Assembly: GCA_034435835.1 (NCBI GenBank)
Contig: DAOTWF010000035.1
Coordinates: 1-64,000 of the forward strand
DNA length: 64,000 nucleotides
DNA from: CALJTV01 sp034435835
GTDB taxonomy: Bacteria; Chloroflexota; Dehalococcoidia; GIF9; UBA5629
Direction: 5' to 3'
Shown: positions 1-8,800 of the stretch, in pieces
Layout of the letters: each line of letters starts with the position of its first letter
How positions within the stretch are numbered: the first letter of the stretch is position 1
Made by a program: the position numbers and the translations under genes
Notes under the pieces: model-generated
Seen by the model: the letters and a program-made list of their open reading frames with translations, nothing else
Told to the model about the DNA's origin: nothing
Database searches by the model: none

Positions 1-72
1 GAACCCATGACCCCGATTTCTCGGGGTAACCGCTTAGCAGGCGGCCGCACTAGACCACTATGCGATCCCTCC
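1..72 (-). tRNA. tRNA-Ser(GCT), 3' end cut by the window edge
   Basis: Read on the minus strand, the acceptor arm GGAGGGA (72 to 66) is followed by TC, a D arm GCA...TGC, an anticodon stem GCCGC/GCGGT closing the loop CTGCTAA (anticodon GCT), and a long variable arm whose stem is ACCCCGA/TCGGGGT, as in class II serine tRNAs. The sequence then enters the T arm (ATGGGTTC) and runs off position 1, so about 17 bases of the 3' end lie outside the window. The long variable arm excludes other GCT-like readings. Confidence 0.93.
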
Positions 73-197
73 GCAGCAAATATCCCTCGTGTTCAAATAT
101 AGCACAGTGTCTGAATCTGTTTCAACCTAACTCAGCAAACGGCACAATGACGAGGTCGGCTAACATCCCTTCTCTGGGTTGGAGTATACTATTGGGC

Positions 198-680
198 ATG
201 AGCACTAGCAAGTCGGTCGTCAACATTACGCTGAGTAGCAAGTTCAGTCGTTCCGTCAGTAAGAGCTGGTTAATGAAAACTGTCCAAAAAGTGCTGCAGT
301 CTGCCGGAGTCGGAGCGCCAGTGGAAGTAGGGCTGGTGATCACCGGGGACAGGACAATCCGCCGGCTGAACAGAATTTACCGGGGTGAAGACGAGGTTAC
401 AGATGTCTTAGCCTTTTCTATGTCGAGTCAAAAGGGTGCAGGGGGCAAACGATTCATACTACCGCCCAACGGAATTTGCCACCTAGGCGAAGTAATAGTT
501 TGCTATCCGCAGGCAGCTCGTCAATGCGGGCCACACGGGCATACCGTGACAGATGAACTGGAGCTACTCATCGTTCACGGGATCCTCCATCTCCTCGGTT
601 ATGACCATGAAACGCCTGCCCAGAAAACTCACATGCGGAAAAAAGAGGAGGAAATTCTGGCAAAAATAAGACATGCCTAA
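198..680 (+). CDS. ybeY: endoribonuclease YbeY (rRNA maturation)
   Basis: YbeY is a zinc-dependent endoribonuclease needed for 16S rRNA 3'-end maturation and ribosome quality control. The signature HGILHLLGYDH sits at residues 127-137, giving the three zinc-binding histidines, and the family block around EVTDVLAFSM precedes it. The frame stays open upstream to position 60, but that stretch overlaps the tRNA-Ser gene and has no family similarity, so I chose ATG 198, which gives 160 residues, normal for the family. The start is not well supported by an SD (GGAG at 181-184 is rather far away). The 3' end overlaps the next gene by 8 bp, so the two are probably co-transcribed. Confidence 0.9.
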   Translation: MSTSKSVVNITLSSKFSRSVSKSWLMKTVQKVLQSAGVGAPVEVGLVITGDRTIRRLNRIYRGEDEVTDVLAFSMSSQKGAGGKRFILPPNGICHLGEVIVCYPQAARQCGPHGHTVTDELELLIVHGILHLLGYDHETPAQKTHMRKKEEEILAKIRHA

Positions 681-1371
681 GAAAATGCAACCATCTTGTA
701 TTTGGGACGATGTCCACATTGTTGGCGGTCCTTGTATATCCCACCCGTTTGACTGCTGCGTATATTTGATCGATGCCGGAGAACTGGTTCTTGTGGATAG
801 CGGGGCCGGATACAGCTTTTCACATTTGCTAACCAATATTCGGCTTGCGGGGTTTGCCCCAGAGGAGTTAACCTTCGTGGTAGCAACCCACCGTCATGTA
901 GATCACACAGGCAGCTTAGCTGCTTTCAGGGAAAAGTATCAGGCGAAAATTGTAGCCCACAAGCTGGATGCTGATGCCATAGAGTCAGGTAAGAATGTTG
1001 GGGCAGAATTTTATGGCATCGAATACCAAGCCTGCCCTGTTGACGTAAAGCTGATTGAGAAGGAGTCTAAGTTTTGCCTAAAAAAATACATGCTGAATAT
1101 ACTACACATCCCGGGGCATACCCCTGGTAGCGTAGCTGTTTACCTTGATATTAACGGCAAGAGGGTGCTTTTTGGGCAAGATATTCATGGCCCTTACGAG
1201 CCAGCATTCGGAGGAGATATCACCAAGGCTATCGCATCTCTTGAGGAACTGCTGTCGCTAAATGCAGATATCCTCTGTGAGGGACATTATGGAGTTTACC
1301 AACCGGCCGCTGAGGTTCGACAATACATAAATAGCCAGCTTCGCCTGCTCAAAAGGAAGCTGGGTGATTAA
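673..1371 (+). CDS. MBL-fold metallohydrolase
   Basis: A 232-residue metallo-beta-lactamase-fold hydrolase. The metal-binding motif HRHVDH is at residues 73-78, followed by H148 (in PGHTPGS), D170 (GQDIHG) and H205 (EGHYG), so the dinuclear metal site is complete. It resembles the glyoxalase II-like branch of the superfamily but the substrate cannot be read from sequence. It begins inside the last codons of ybeY (8 bp overlap, ATG 673) and ends six bases from the convergent gmk, so it is the last gene of a two-gene unit. The link to ybeY may be only transcriptional. Confidence 0.85.
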   Translation: MPKKMQPSCIWDDVHIVGGPCISHPFDCCVYLIDAGELVLVDSGAGYSFSHLLTNIRLAGFAPEELTFVVATHRHVDHTGSLAAFREKYQAKIVAHKLDADAIESGKNVGAEFYGIEYQACPVDVKLIEKESKFCLKKYMLNILHIPGHTPGSVAVYLDINGKRVLFGQDIHGPYEPAFGGDITKAIASLEELLSLNADILCEGHYGVYQPAAEVRQYINSQLRLLKRKLGD

Positions 1372-1377
1372 CATTTT

Positions 1378-1995
1378 TTACCGGAACTGTATTTTTCGCT
1401 GTTTAACACGGCACTTTTCAGCAGTGATGATAGACAGGATTTCTGAGACGGCTACATCGAGCTTGTCTTTTTGGCTTACTACAGCATAATCAAAAATGGT
1501 CAACCTCTTTAATTCATCCTCCGCCTTCGCCAGCCTTAAATTCAATTCTTCGGCCGTAAGCCCCTGACGCTGCATCAAGCGGTTTGCTAGCTCTGCTATA
1601 GAGGGTGGCAGAAGAAAAATGAACACAGCATCAGGCAAAATCTGCTTAATAGTCGCTGCCCCCTGTATATCTACCTTAAGAATCGTATCTTTTCCCTGAC
1701 TCAGTGCCTCTTCTATCTGTTTTTTGGGCACGCCGTAGTAGTTGCCATATACTTTTGCCCACTCAATTAGCTCACCTTGCTGTATCATTCTTTGAAACTC
1801 GCTTTCTGAAACAAAATGATAATCAATGCCATCCTGCTCGCCAGGACGCCGAGGACGCGTTGTGAGGGTAACCACATAGAAGAATGGTAGGCCGCGTGTT
1901 TTCATTTCAGAAAGCACTGCATCCTTCCCCACACCCGATGGTCCCGAAATGACTACGAGAAGTGGAGATGACGGCGTTATTTTCAATTCAGTCAT
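1378..1995 (-). CDS. gmk: guanylate kinase
   Basis: Guanylate kinase phosphorylates GMP to GDP with ATP. The P-loop GPSGVGKD is at residues 18-25, followed by the GMP-binding segment TTRPRRPGEQDGIDYHFVS and the VDIQGA motif, all in the expected order. The 205-residue length is typical. ATG 1993-1995 is preceded by a G-rich stretch (GGGGGAAG) that can serve as ribosome site. It lies 57 bp downstream of aroA on the same strand and is probably the last gene of a tyrA-aroA-gmk unit. The C-terminal KQRKIQFR tail is basic. Confidence 0.95.
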   Translation of the reverse strand: MTELKITPSSPLLVVISGPSGVGKDAVLSEMKTRGLPFFYVVTLTTRPRRPGEQDGIDYHFVSESEFQRMIQQGELIEWAKVYGNYYGVPKKQIEEALSQGKDTILKVDIQGAATIKQILPDAVFIFLLPPSIAELANRLMQRQGLTAEELNLRLAKAEDELKRLTIFDYAVVSQKDKLDVAVSEILSIITAEKCRVKQRKIQFR

Positions 1996-2052
1996 CAGCT
2001 ACTTCCCCCCGCGATTTTGACAATCTAGACCACATCAGGTCTTGTGCCATCT

Positions 2053-3375
2053 TCAAAAGGCGGATATTTCCTCCAACGTTTGCCAGAATCCAGGGTAAGA
2101 TATCTCGTTCACACCTGCATTGTGGATGATGGTCTCGCCTTTAGCTACTAATCCCGCGATCGCCAAGGCCATGGCTAACCGATGGTCGTGGTGGCTGTGC
2201 ACCTCTGCCCCACGGAGCATAGCGCCGCCACGAATGATCATACCATCGGGCAGTTCTTCAATATCAGCCCCAATTTGGGAAAGCTCTTGGACGGTGGTCG
2301 TAATTCGGTCAGATTCTTTTGCTCTTAGCTCAGCGGCTTCCTTAATAATAGTGGTGCCTTCAGCTACACATGCAGCTACTGCTAGTAGAGGTATCTCATC
2401 AATCAACCGTGGTATTATCTCCCCACCAAGCTCAATACCCCGGAGCCGACCTGATTCTACAACTAGATCAGCCACGGGTTCGTTACTTTCTATGCGTTCG
2501 TTTTCAAATTTTATCTTTGCTCCCATTGCTCTGAGTGCCTCCACAATCCCGATACGCAGTGGATTGACACCACAGTCATTGACTCTGATCTTGGCATTGG
2601 GGTGGACAGTTCCTGCAACAAGCCAGTATGCTGCTGAGCTGATATCGCCGGGAACCTTAATGTTCACCGCGCTCAGAGGGGAGGACAAAGGAGCCAGACG
2701 CACATATTCCCGGTCGGACTGGATATTGGCGCCCATAAATTCGAGGAGACGCTCCGTGTGGTCACGAGAAGGGTATGGTTGCTCGATCACGGTTTCCCCC
2801 TGAGCAAAAAGCCCAGCTAACAATATAGCAGACTTCACCTGTGCGCTAGGAACTGGGAGCCGGTATTCTATGCCGCGAAGCTTTTTGCCCCCTGTGATAA
2901 CCAAAGGAGCATAAGAATCGCCGCAGCGGCCGCTTATCTCAGCCCCCATCAGGCGTAGCGGCTGAATAACGCGCCCCATGGGACGAGAACGTAACGAGGC
3001 ATCCCCGGTGATCACCGAAAGAAAAGGCTGAGTGGCAAGCACTCCACTAAGAAGGCGCATAGTTGTGGCACTGTTACCGGCATTAAGCACATCTGCCGGC
3101 TCGACCAGATGAGAGCCACCACGCCCATATACAACAACAGTAGGTACCTTGTCCCGTTGCTCTATCCTTCTTATCTTAACCCCGAGGGCTTTTAAGCAGC
3201 GAATGGTGGATAGACAATCTTTGGCTGGCGAGGAGTTGCTGATCTTAGCAACGCCGATGGCAAGGCTGTTAAGGATAAGTACCCGGTGGGATATCGATTT
3301 GTCACCCGGTACACTGATTGTCCCAGTCAATCGCCTGGGTGCTGCTACTTTTTTGACTCGCGCTCCTTCAACCAT
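2053..3375 (-). CDS. aroA: 3-phosphoshikimate 1-carboxyvinyltransferase (EPSP synthase)
   Basis: EPSP synthase joins shikimate-3-phosphate and phosphoenolpyruvate in the pathway to chorismate. Hallmarks are GDKSISHR near residue 27, LNAGNSATTMRLLSG near residue 100, the SRDHTERLL block, and the late RAKESDRI segment, all intact over 440 residues. The first 31 bp overlap the end of tyrA, so the two are translationally linked; ATG 3375 is the only ATG near the N-terminus and has no strong SD, consistent with coupling. Its placement after prephenate dehydrogenase makes an aromatic amino acid unit. Confidence 0.96.
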   Translation of the reverse strand: MVEGARVKKVAAPRRLTGTISVPGDKSISHRVLILNSLAIGVAKISNSSPAKDCLSTIRCLKALGVKIRRIEQRDKVPTVVVYGRGGSHLVEPADVLNAGNSATTMRLLSGVLATQPFLSVITGDASLRSRPMGRVIQPLRLMGAEISGRCGDSYAPLVITGGKKLRGIEYRLPVPSAQVKSAILLAGLFAQGETVIEQPYPSRDHTERLLEFMGANIQSDREYVRLAPLSSPLSAVNIKVPGDISSAAYWLVAGTVHPNAKIRVNDCGVNPLRIGIVEALRAMGAKIKFENERIESNEPVADLVVESGRLRGIELGGEIIPRLIDEIPLLAVAACVAEGTTIIKEAAELRAKESDRITTTVQELSQIGADIEELPDGMIIRGGAMLRGAEVHSHHDHRLAMALAIAGLVAKGETIIHNAGVNEISYPGFWQTLEEISAF

Positions 3376-4211
3376 TTTTGTCTTGCTTCTCTTGCCAGAG
3401 TTAACATTACTCTGATACGAGTATCCCCTTCAGAAACAGTAGCGCGTAATTCCTGCAATTTAGCAATTATTGTATCCAGCCAAGATGCGATATTATGCTT
3501 ATTCGTCAAGCAAATGTCAGCATGCATATCGGGGTTTCCTGAAGCTAAGCGGGTCATGTCTCGATATCCTGAGGCTGCTAACTTGGACATTTTACTCCAG
3601 TCGGGATGTCCTGCAGTTGCCAGAACGAGTGCTACTGAGAGCAGCATGGGCAAGTGGCTTATACCTGCTACCAAACTGTCATGCTCTGCCGGGTCTATAT
3701 CGAAGGGGATAGCCCCAATGGCAATAACCATATCTTTGATAATATCTATCGGTTCTCGGGCAGCTCTGTTCTGCGGTGTAAGGCAATATAAACACCCCCA
3801 AAAAAGACCAGCATCAGCAGCTTCAATACTGGAGGTTTCTTTACCTGCCATAGGGTGCCCACCGATAAAGCTGACATTTGAAGGTAAAAATTCCCTTGCC
3901 CATTGCATAACCTGTAGTTTGGTGCTACCTGTGTCAGTCACAATGGCACCATCTTTGAGCACAGGGGCTATTTTAACAAAAATATCTAAGACGGCAAGGA
4001 TAGGAACAGCAACAATGATTATATCACTATCTTTAACTGATTCCTGCAGCTCTGCTGATATCTTGTCTACGGCTCCAAGTTTCAGTGCTGCGGAGGCTGA
4101 TTTTCGGCTGCGCGTGTAACCAATTATATCCGCTGCCCGCCATCCTGATTGCTTCAAAGCTAGCCCGAGCGAGCCACCGATAAGTCCCAGGCCAATGATG
4201 GTGATACGCAC
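3345..4211 (-). CDS. tyrA: prephenate/arogenate dehydrogenase
   Basis: NAD(P)-dependent oxidation of prephenate or arogenate in tyrosine synthesis. The Rossmann motif GLGLIGGSLG starts at residue 7 of the chosen protein, and VTDTGSTK and the FIGGHPMAGKE signature follow. The frame stays open back to a TTG at 4235, but that stretch contains a perfect -10 box on this strand, so transcription should start about at GTG 4211 (alternative GTG 4214). No SD is present; see the promoter entry. About 288 residues. It overlaps aroA by 31 bp. Chorismate mutase and ACT domains, found fused in some homologues, are absent. Confidence 0.9.
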   Translation of the reverse strand: MRITIIGLGLIGGSLGLALKQSGWRAADIIGYTRSRKSASAALKLGAVDKISAELQESVKDSDIIIVAVPILAVLDIFVKIAPVLKDGAIVTDTGSTKLQVMQWAREFLPSNVSFIGGHPMAGKETSSIEAADAGLFWGCLYCLTPQNRAAREPIDIIKDMVIAIGAIPFDIDPAEHDSLVAGISHLPMLLSVALVLATAGHPDWSKMSKLAASGYRDMTRLASGNPDMHADICLTNKHNIASWLDTIIAKLQELRATVSEGDTRIRVMLTLAREARQKWLKERESKK

Positions 4212-4217
4212 CACACC

Positions 4218-4223
4218 ATTATA
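4218..4223 (-). promoter_or_regulatory. -10 box of tyrA, probable leaderless start
   Basis: On the minus strand TATAAT is followed by GGTGTG and then GTG (4211). The spacing of six bases to the start codon puts the expected transcription start on the start codon itself. No convincing -35 hexamer is found at 16-18 bp and no SD exists upstream of either GTG. Confidence 0.5.
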
Positions 4224-4330
4224 GCATAGTGACAAGTCGTCTCGATTCCGGTTTAGATCCTTTTAAAAACCAGAAACTATCTCTTCCGTTCAAGCTAACT
4301 GGGGGCAGATTGACTCCTCTTATACGAACC

Positions 4331-4359
4331 TTGACAGTCCTGGGCTGGTTTCCTAGAAT
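4331..4359 (+). promoter_or_regulatory. sigma-70-type promoter of the first cobalamin riboswitch
   Basis: TTGACA at 4331-4336 and TAGAAT at 4354-4359 are separated by 17 bp. The predicted transcription start near 4366 falls just before the riboswitch, so the promoter should drive the riboswitch and the BtuF-like gene. Confidence 0.7.
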
Positions 4360-4377
4360 TTTTACAGCACAAAACTG

Positions 4378-4525
4378 AATACGCAATGCAAGGTGCTCTC
4401 AGGTGACTGGGAGCTTAAATGGATGGCAAGCCGGTGGAATCCCGGCGCAGTCCCGCCTGCTGTAAAAGCCAGAACGCCTGCCTTGCAGTCCCATCTGCTT
4501 CCGCGGAGAAGGAGGCAGGTGTAAA
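4378..4525 (+). promoter_or_regulatory. cobalamin riboswitch 1
   Basis: The stretch carries the conserved elements of a B12 aptamer in order: GGTGCTCTC...GGGAGC (first paired arm), GGATGGCAAGCCGGTGGAAT with CCCGGCGCAGTCCCGC, CTGCTGTAAAAGCC, and a B12-box variant GCCAGAACGCCTGCC at 4468-4482. It differs from the commonest box (AGYCAGGAGACCTGCC) but the same variant recurs in riboswitch 2. No U-tract terminator is visible between it and ATG 4550; only a G-rich SD (GGGGGTGA) lies there, so control is more likely by masking the ribosome site. Corrinoid binding is expected to repress the gene. Confidence 0.88.
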
Positions 4526-4549
4526 TTATTCCCTGTTAGGGGGTGATTT

Positions 4550-5575
4550 ATGAAATACAGCATCTTAGGGTTTGTAGTCGTTGCGCTAGTTTTTCTTGCC
4601 GCTGAACTCGCCTGCTTGCCACCGGAGGGAAAACCATCGCCTGTAACAATACCATCCCAGACAGAAAAGAGTAAACCACCAGTCGAAACTGAGATCGAAA
4701 AAGAAGAACTGCCTTCTTTCCCCCTTACCGTAGTTGATGATGCAGGAAGGCAAGTGACGATCCCACACTTGCCTCAAAGAATTGTATCTCTAGCACCCAG
4801 CAATACTGAAATACTGTTTGCCCTTGGTTTGAGCGACAGAATCGTTGGGGTGACAGACTATTGTGATTACCCCGAAGCGGCTAAAGCCAAGCCAAGAGTA
4901 GCTGGGTACTCCAATCCTAACATCGAGAAGCTTGTGTCCTTGGAGCCTGACCTGATAGTTGCTGAGTCAATACATGAGAGGATGGTGGTTCCAGCGCTGG
5001 AAAGACTGGGGCTAACCGTTTTTGTTACCTCAGCAACTTCCTTGAATACCGTCCTCCATGACATAGAAGTAATTGGAAAGGTCACTGGCAAAAACAGGGT
5101 GGCAACAAAGCTGATAGGCAACTTGAGGGCGAGGATAGACGCGGTGGCCTCTAAAACAGCAACGCTGACATCTGAGCAACGCCCTCGAGTACTTTACGTT
5201 TGCTGGCATGCCCCAATATGGACAATGGGCAGTGAAACTTTTGTCGATGATCTTATCTGGAAGGCCGGGGGAAGCAATATTTTTGCTTCCGACTTCAAAA
5301 AGTCTCGTGCCGTTTCCTTGGAAGCAGTGATAGTTAAAAATCCTCAGGTGATACTAGTAAGCGGTATGGGGACAAGTGGAGATCTGATATACTCCTCAAT
5401 AATCGGTGAGGAGCGCCTCAGAAGTGTGGATGCAATCGTGAACCGCCGTGTCTACAAGATCAGCAATGCTAACTTGATAGAGCGCCCGGGACCCAGGATA
5501 GTGGACGGACTTGAGGAGGTTGCGAAATACATTCATCCGGAACTGTTTGGGGGTGGTTCTCAATCAGGCAAGTAA
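4550..5575 (+). CDS. BtuF-like periplasmic-binding lipoprotein (cobalamin/corrinoid uptake)
   Basis: Extracellular substrate-binding protein of the BtuF/FhuD type (Peripla_BP_2). The N-terminus has a short charged start, a hydrophobic segment and a cysteine (LAAELAC, residues 17-23) that could be lipidated, though the lipobox is not ideal. A Pro/Lys/Glu-rich linker follows, then the VDDAGRQVTIPHLPQRIVSLAPSNTEILFALG block typical of cluster A-2 binding proteins, and the second lobe ends with RPGPRIVDGLEEVAKYIHPE. The upstream cobalamin riboswitch makes a corrinoid the likely ligand. Permease and ATPase (BtuC, BtuD) genes are not in the window. SD GGGGGTGA precedes ATG 4550. Confidence 0.88.
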   Translation: MKYSILGFVVVALVFLAAELACLPPEGKPSPVTIPSQTEKSKPPVETEIEKEELPSFPLTVVDDAGRQVTIPHLPQRIVSLAPSNTEILFALGLSDRIVGVTDYCDYPEAAKAKPRVAGYSNPNIEKLVSLEPDLIVAESIHERMVVPALERLGLTVFVTSATSLNTVLHDIEVIGKVTGKNRVATKLIGNLRARIDAVASKTATLTSEQRPRVLYVCWHAPIWTMGSETFVDDLIWKAGGSNIFASDFKKSRAVSLEAVIVKNPQVILVSGMGTSGDLIYSSIIGEERLRSVDAIVNRRVYKISNANLIERPGPRIVDGLEEVAKYIHPELFGGGSQSGK

Positions 5576-5629
5576 GAGCCATTCCAGTTTGAGGAGGGTT
5601 GTCTAATCATGATGTGACAGAGCCATCAA

Positions 5630-5765
5630 AGAGCGGGGTGCTCTCGGGCGACCGTGAGCTTAAACGGATGGCAAGCCGGTGGAATTCCGGCGCAGTCCCG
5701 CCTGCTGTAAAAGCCAGAACGCCTGCCCTGCTAATTGGTTAGCCTCCGCGGAGATGGGGGGTGAT
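5630..5765 (+). promoter_or_regulatory. cobalamin riboswitch 2
   Basis: Second B12 aptamer, nearly identical to riboswitch 1 from GGTGCTCTC onward, including GGATGGCAAGCCGGTGGAAT, GGCGCAGTCCCGCCTGCTGT and the same B12-box variant at 5713-5727. The G-run at 5756-5761 could pair with the C-run of the downstream terminator (5779-5783), which would be a plausible antiterminator. It lies 54 bp behind the BtuF-like gene and directly ahead of the giant surface protein gene. I see no clear separate promoter, so it may act on read-through from riboswitch 1. Confidence 0.88.
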
Positions 5766-5774
5766 AGCGCTTTT

Positions 5775-5808
5775 AAAACCCCCTGCTCTACGGGCAGGGG
5801 GTTTTTTT
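5775..5808 (+). terminator. intrinsic terminator, expression platform of riboswitch 2
   Basis: A 12-bp perfect stem (5775-5786 with 5794-5805) with a 7-base loop is followed by an unbroken T tract to 5808. It sits between aptamer 2 and ATG 5842, so ligand binding would switch the surface protein gene off by premature termination. Confidence 0.9.
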
Positions 5809-5841
5809 AGCATAGCGACTTTCTATTAGGGAGGGTCTCTG

Positions 5842-8800
5842 ATGAAAAACTCAATACAGCGTAGTATCGTTGCGGCACTTTTGGTCATTGCTCTCTGCTC
5901 TGCATTCCTGCCAGAGAGGACGTCAGCAGAACGATCCCCTGTGCTGAAATGGGTGAGAATAGTCACACCAGGTGCGATGTCCTCCCGAAACGACATAGTC
6001 AGCCCCTGTGATATAAACCGCATTGTTATAGGGTCAGACGGCAGGACTTTTTATGCCATCGATACACCGAATGCAGACAGATCAACAGGAGCCAGGACAC
6101 TCTTCAAATCAATAGACGGTGGGATAACATGGGATGATAGCCCTGGCAAACGGCTTTTCCTTGTTATGAGCCCAGATGAAAGAAACTTTTTCAGAATCTG
6201 GAACATAGCGATGGCGCCCGATGATCCTAACTTTGTGGTAGTGGTCACCAGCAATACTACAACTGATGCCCCGGTCAATGTATGGGTGTCCATCGATGGG
6301 GGTACCAAGTGGGATAACACAAATTTCCCCTCGAGTGAACCTATAGGTGCAATCGACATCTCTATCAGCTATGGATATGGATATCGCGATATCGCAGTCG
6401 GTACACGGCCAGGCAGCGGGACAGGATCCGTATGGACTCTAAAAAGCTCTGAATCGTATAACTGGAAGAACCAATCCCCGGGTAACGGGCTCGGTGATAT
6501 TCTGGCATTAAAATTTTCGCCCAGTTATCGAACAGACAGTGCGCTTGTAATTATATATTCAACTATCCAAGGTACATTTCTCAACACTGGCGTCCGCGAC
6601 ATCGCCAGCAACAGCACTGATTGGACAGCAATTTACTCGGGCTTACCCCCTGAGATCACCACAGGAAATCAGGGGGCATCGCCCAAGCCACACCAGGTTA
6701 TCAATGGCAATCTCGCGCTGCCGCGGGACTTTTGCAGTCAGTCAGCGAATTTGAGGAGATATTACGTCAGCACAGATGATAACGGAGCTACAAATACAGC
6801 TGGCGTCTATCGTTTCGATGACAGGACAGGTTATCTCCTGATGAAAGCAACACCCTCCAGGCGTCTGTGCAGCATCGCATATTTCGGAAACTTCGCTTCG
6901 GGCAAGCTACTGGTCGGAGAGATCCTTGGAGACCCACAATTAGCTACAGTTATGACATGGTTCACAGACTCACCAACCACCTGCTCCACACCTTGCTGGT
7001 ACCCGGCGATGAAACCTCCTACAGGAGCTGCAGGAAACAACAGCAATGGCTATGCCAATGCTCAGGTGGCGTGGTCGCCAGATGGTTCAACTGCCTATAC
7101 CGCTACAGCCAGCAGTGGACCGCTAATACCGGGGCCAAACTGGTACCTCCCTTATATCACAGGTAACTCGCTAGATGAGACAGCGTTCTCGGTAAGTCAG
7201 AACAATGGTGAAACCTGGAACCAGCTTTCGCTTATTGATACTAAAATCGACCGGTTTGCAGATATAGTGCCCTCGCCAGACTGCTCTGTCCTTTACTTAG
7301 CATCGGTTAACAAATCGCTACTTTATTCTGGCTTTGACAGCGTATGGCGTAGCCAGAACGCCGCCGGGGCATCTACTTGGGAACGAGTATTATGTCGCCG
7401 CGCCAGCGAAAGTGAAGAGCAGGACTGTATTCTACAACTAGCTGGTGACCACAACGATGGACGTCTCGTGTTCTGGGCGGCTCGTCACACAAAAGAGTTA
7501 CTGTGGTCACCAGACTATGGCGATTTCTGGAGCAGTATAGCCCCAAGCATCTCTGTCCAGGATTTTGCCGTCGAAGATAGCAAGACCTTATATGTGCTAG
7601 ACCTGCATGGGTATGTGCAGAAATTTATCTGGAGCGGCAAGGGGTGGCTCTCTCATAGCACGGTGCCCTCTCATCTTAGTGGTGGCTATAGTATCAGCGT
7701 GGCTTACACGAGCACTACTCCAGACAACCTCAGAGGACATGTGTTCGTAGGCGGCACGGGAAACGGTGAGTACGATGTTTCCTACTCAAGCGATGGTGGG
7801 CTTACCTTTATTCCTATTCCTGCAAAATTGCCGACGCGTGGTAACACACTGGTCATAGCTACACAAAACTATGAAACTGAGAGGGGAGCTTCGGGTGACA
7901 TCATTGCGATCAATTCAGGGGGAATGTATCAGTGGTCGATTTCTTATGGTGGTGGAAGTTGGGCTTGGCCCAACCCTACCCCAAATGAATGGGCACCGCA
8001 GTGGGGTGGCCCCAACTGGCCCACACCTGTGACCAGCCTTTCTATATCAAGAAACGGCAGCTTTTATTTTACCGATATGTGGGGCGCTTATATAAGATGG
8101 AATTACGCTTCCGCAGGGATAGACATGTTCCTTAACTTTGGGTTCGAGCCATCAAGGAAGCTGAGAGCCTGTGGAGGTCTTGAGCTTGACCAGCCAGTGA
8201 CCGTCTGGCTTATTGATCAACAAACTTATAATCCGCCGTACGGATGTGTCTGGTACTACACAGATACATTACTCTGGTCAGGTCCGGTTCCGCTTGAACC
8301 TGCAAGTCTAGCCACGGTAGGGCGTGATCCCGCTTCGGGAAGAAACACAGAAATAAACCTACGCTGGCGCCCTGTGTCTTTATCACTTGGCTATCGCATC
8401 GAAATTGCCAAGGACGAGGATTTTGCCCTGAAAATTGCCGATATTGGAAATATATGGGGAGGCAGGACATCCAGACTGGGCAGAGTCCGTTATCCTGACC
8501 CGCACACTCCGTATATCCCGCCCGACCCGGATTCTCCGGCTCTGGTCATACCACCGAGTGGTGGTCTGATCACAGACCGGGACGGAAACTCCTGGCTGGT
8601 TCCAGAACTCGAGGCTGGACACACTTACTACTGGCGGGTGACTGTTCAGAGTGTCGCTACAGGGGACTATATCACCAGCCCATCATCATGGCGCGAGATG
8701 TTTGTCGTCGTTCCGGGAACCCCGGTCAGAGCACCCCGCTCAGGTCCAGAACCGATCGCACCGAAGAATGGCAGCATAGATTGTAGTACGACCGGACTGA

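Noticed and set aside
60..197. In-frame N-terminal extension of ybeY back to position 60
   Set aside because: It overlaps the tRNA-Ser gene on the other strand and has no resemblance to YbeY; ATG 198 gives the usual length.
2120..4119. Long plus-strand open frames opposite aroA and tyrA
   Set aside because: They are shadows of two well-conserved genes; composition is serine- and isoleucine-rich as expected for antisense frames.
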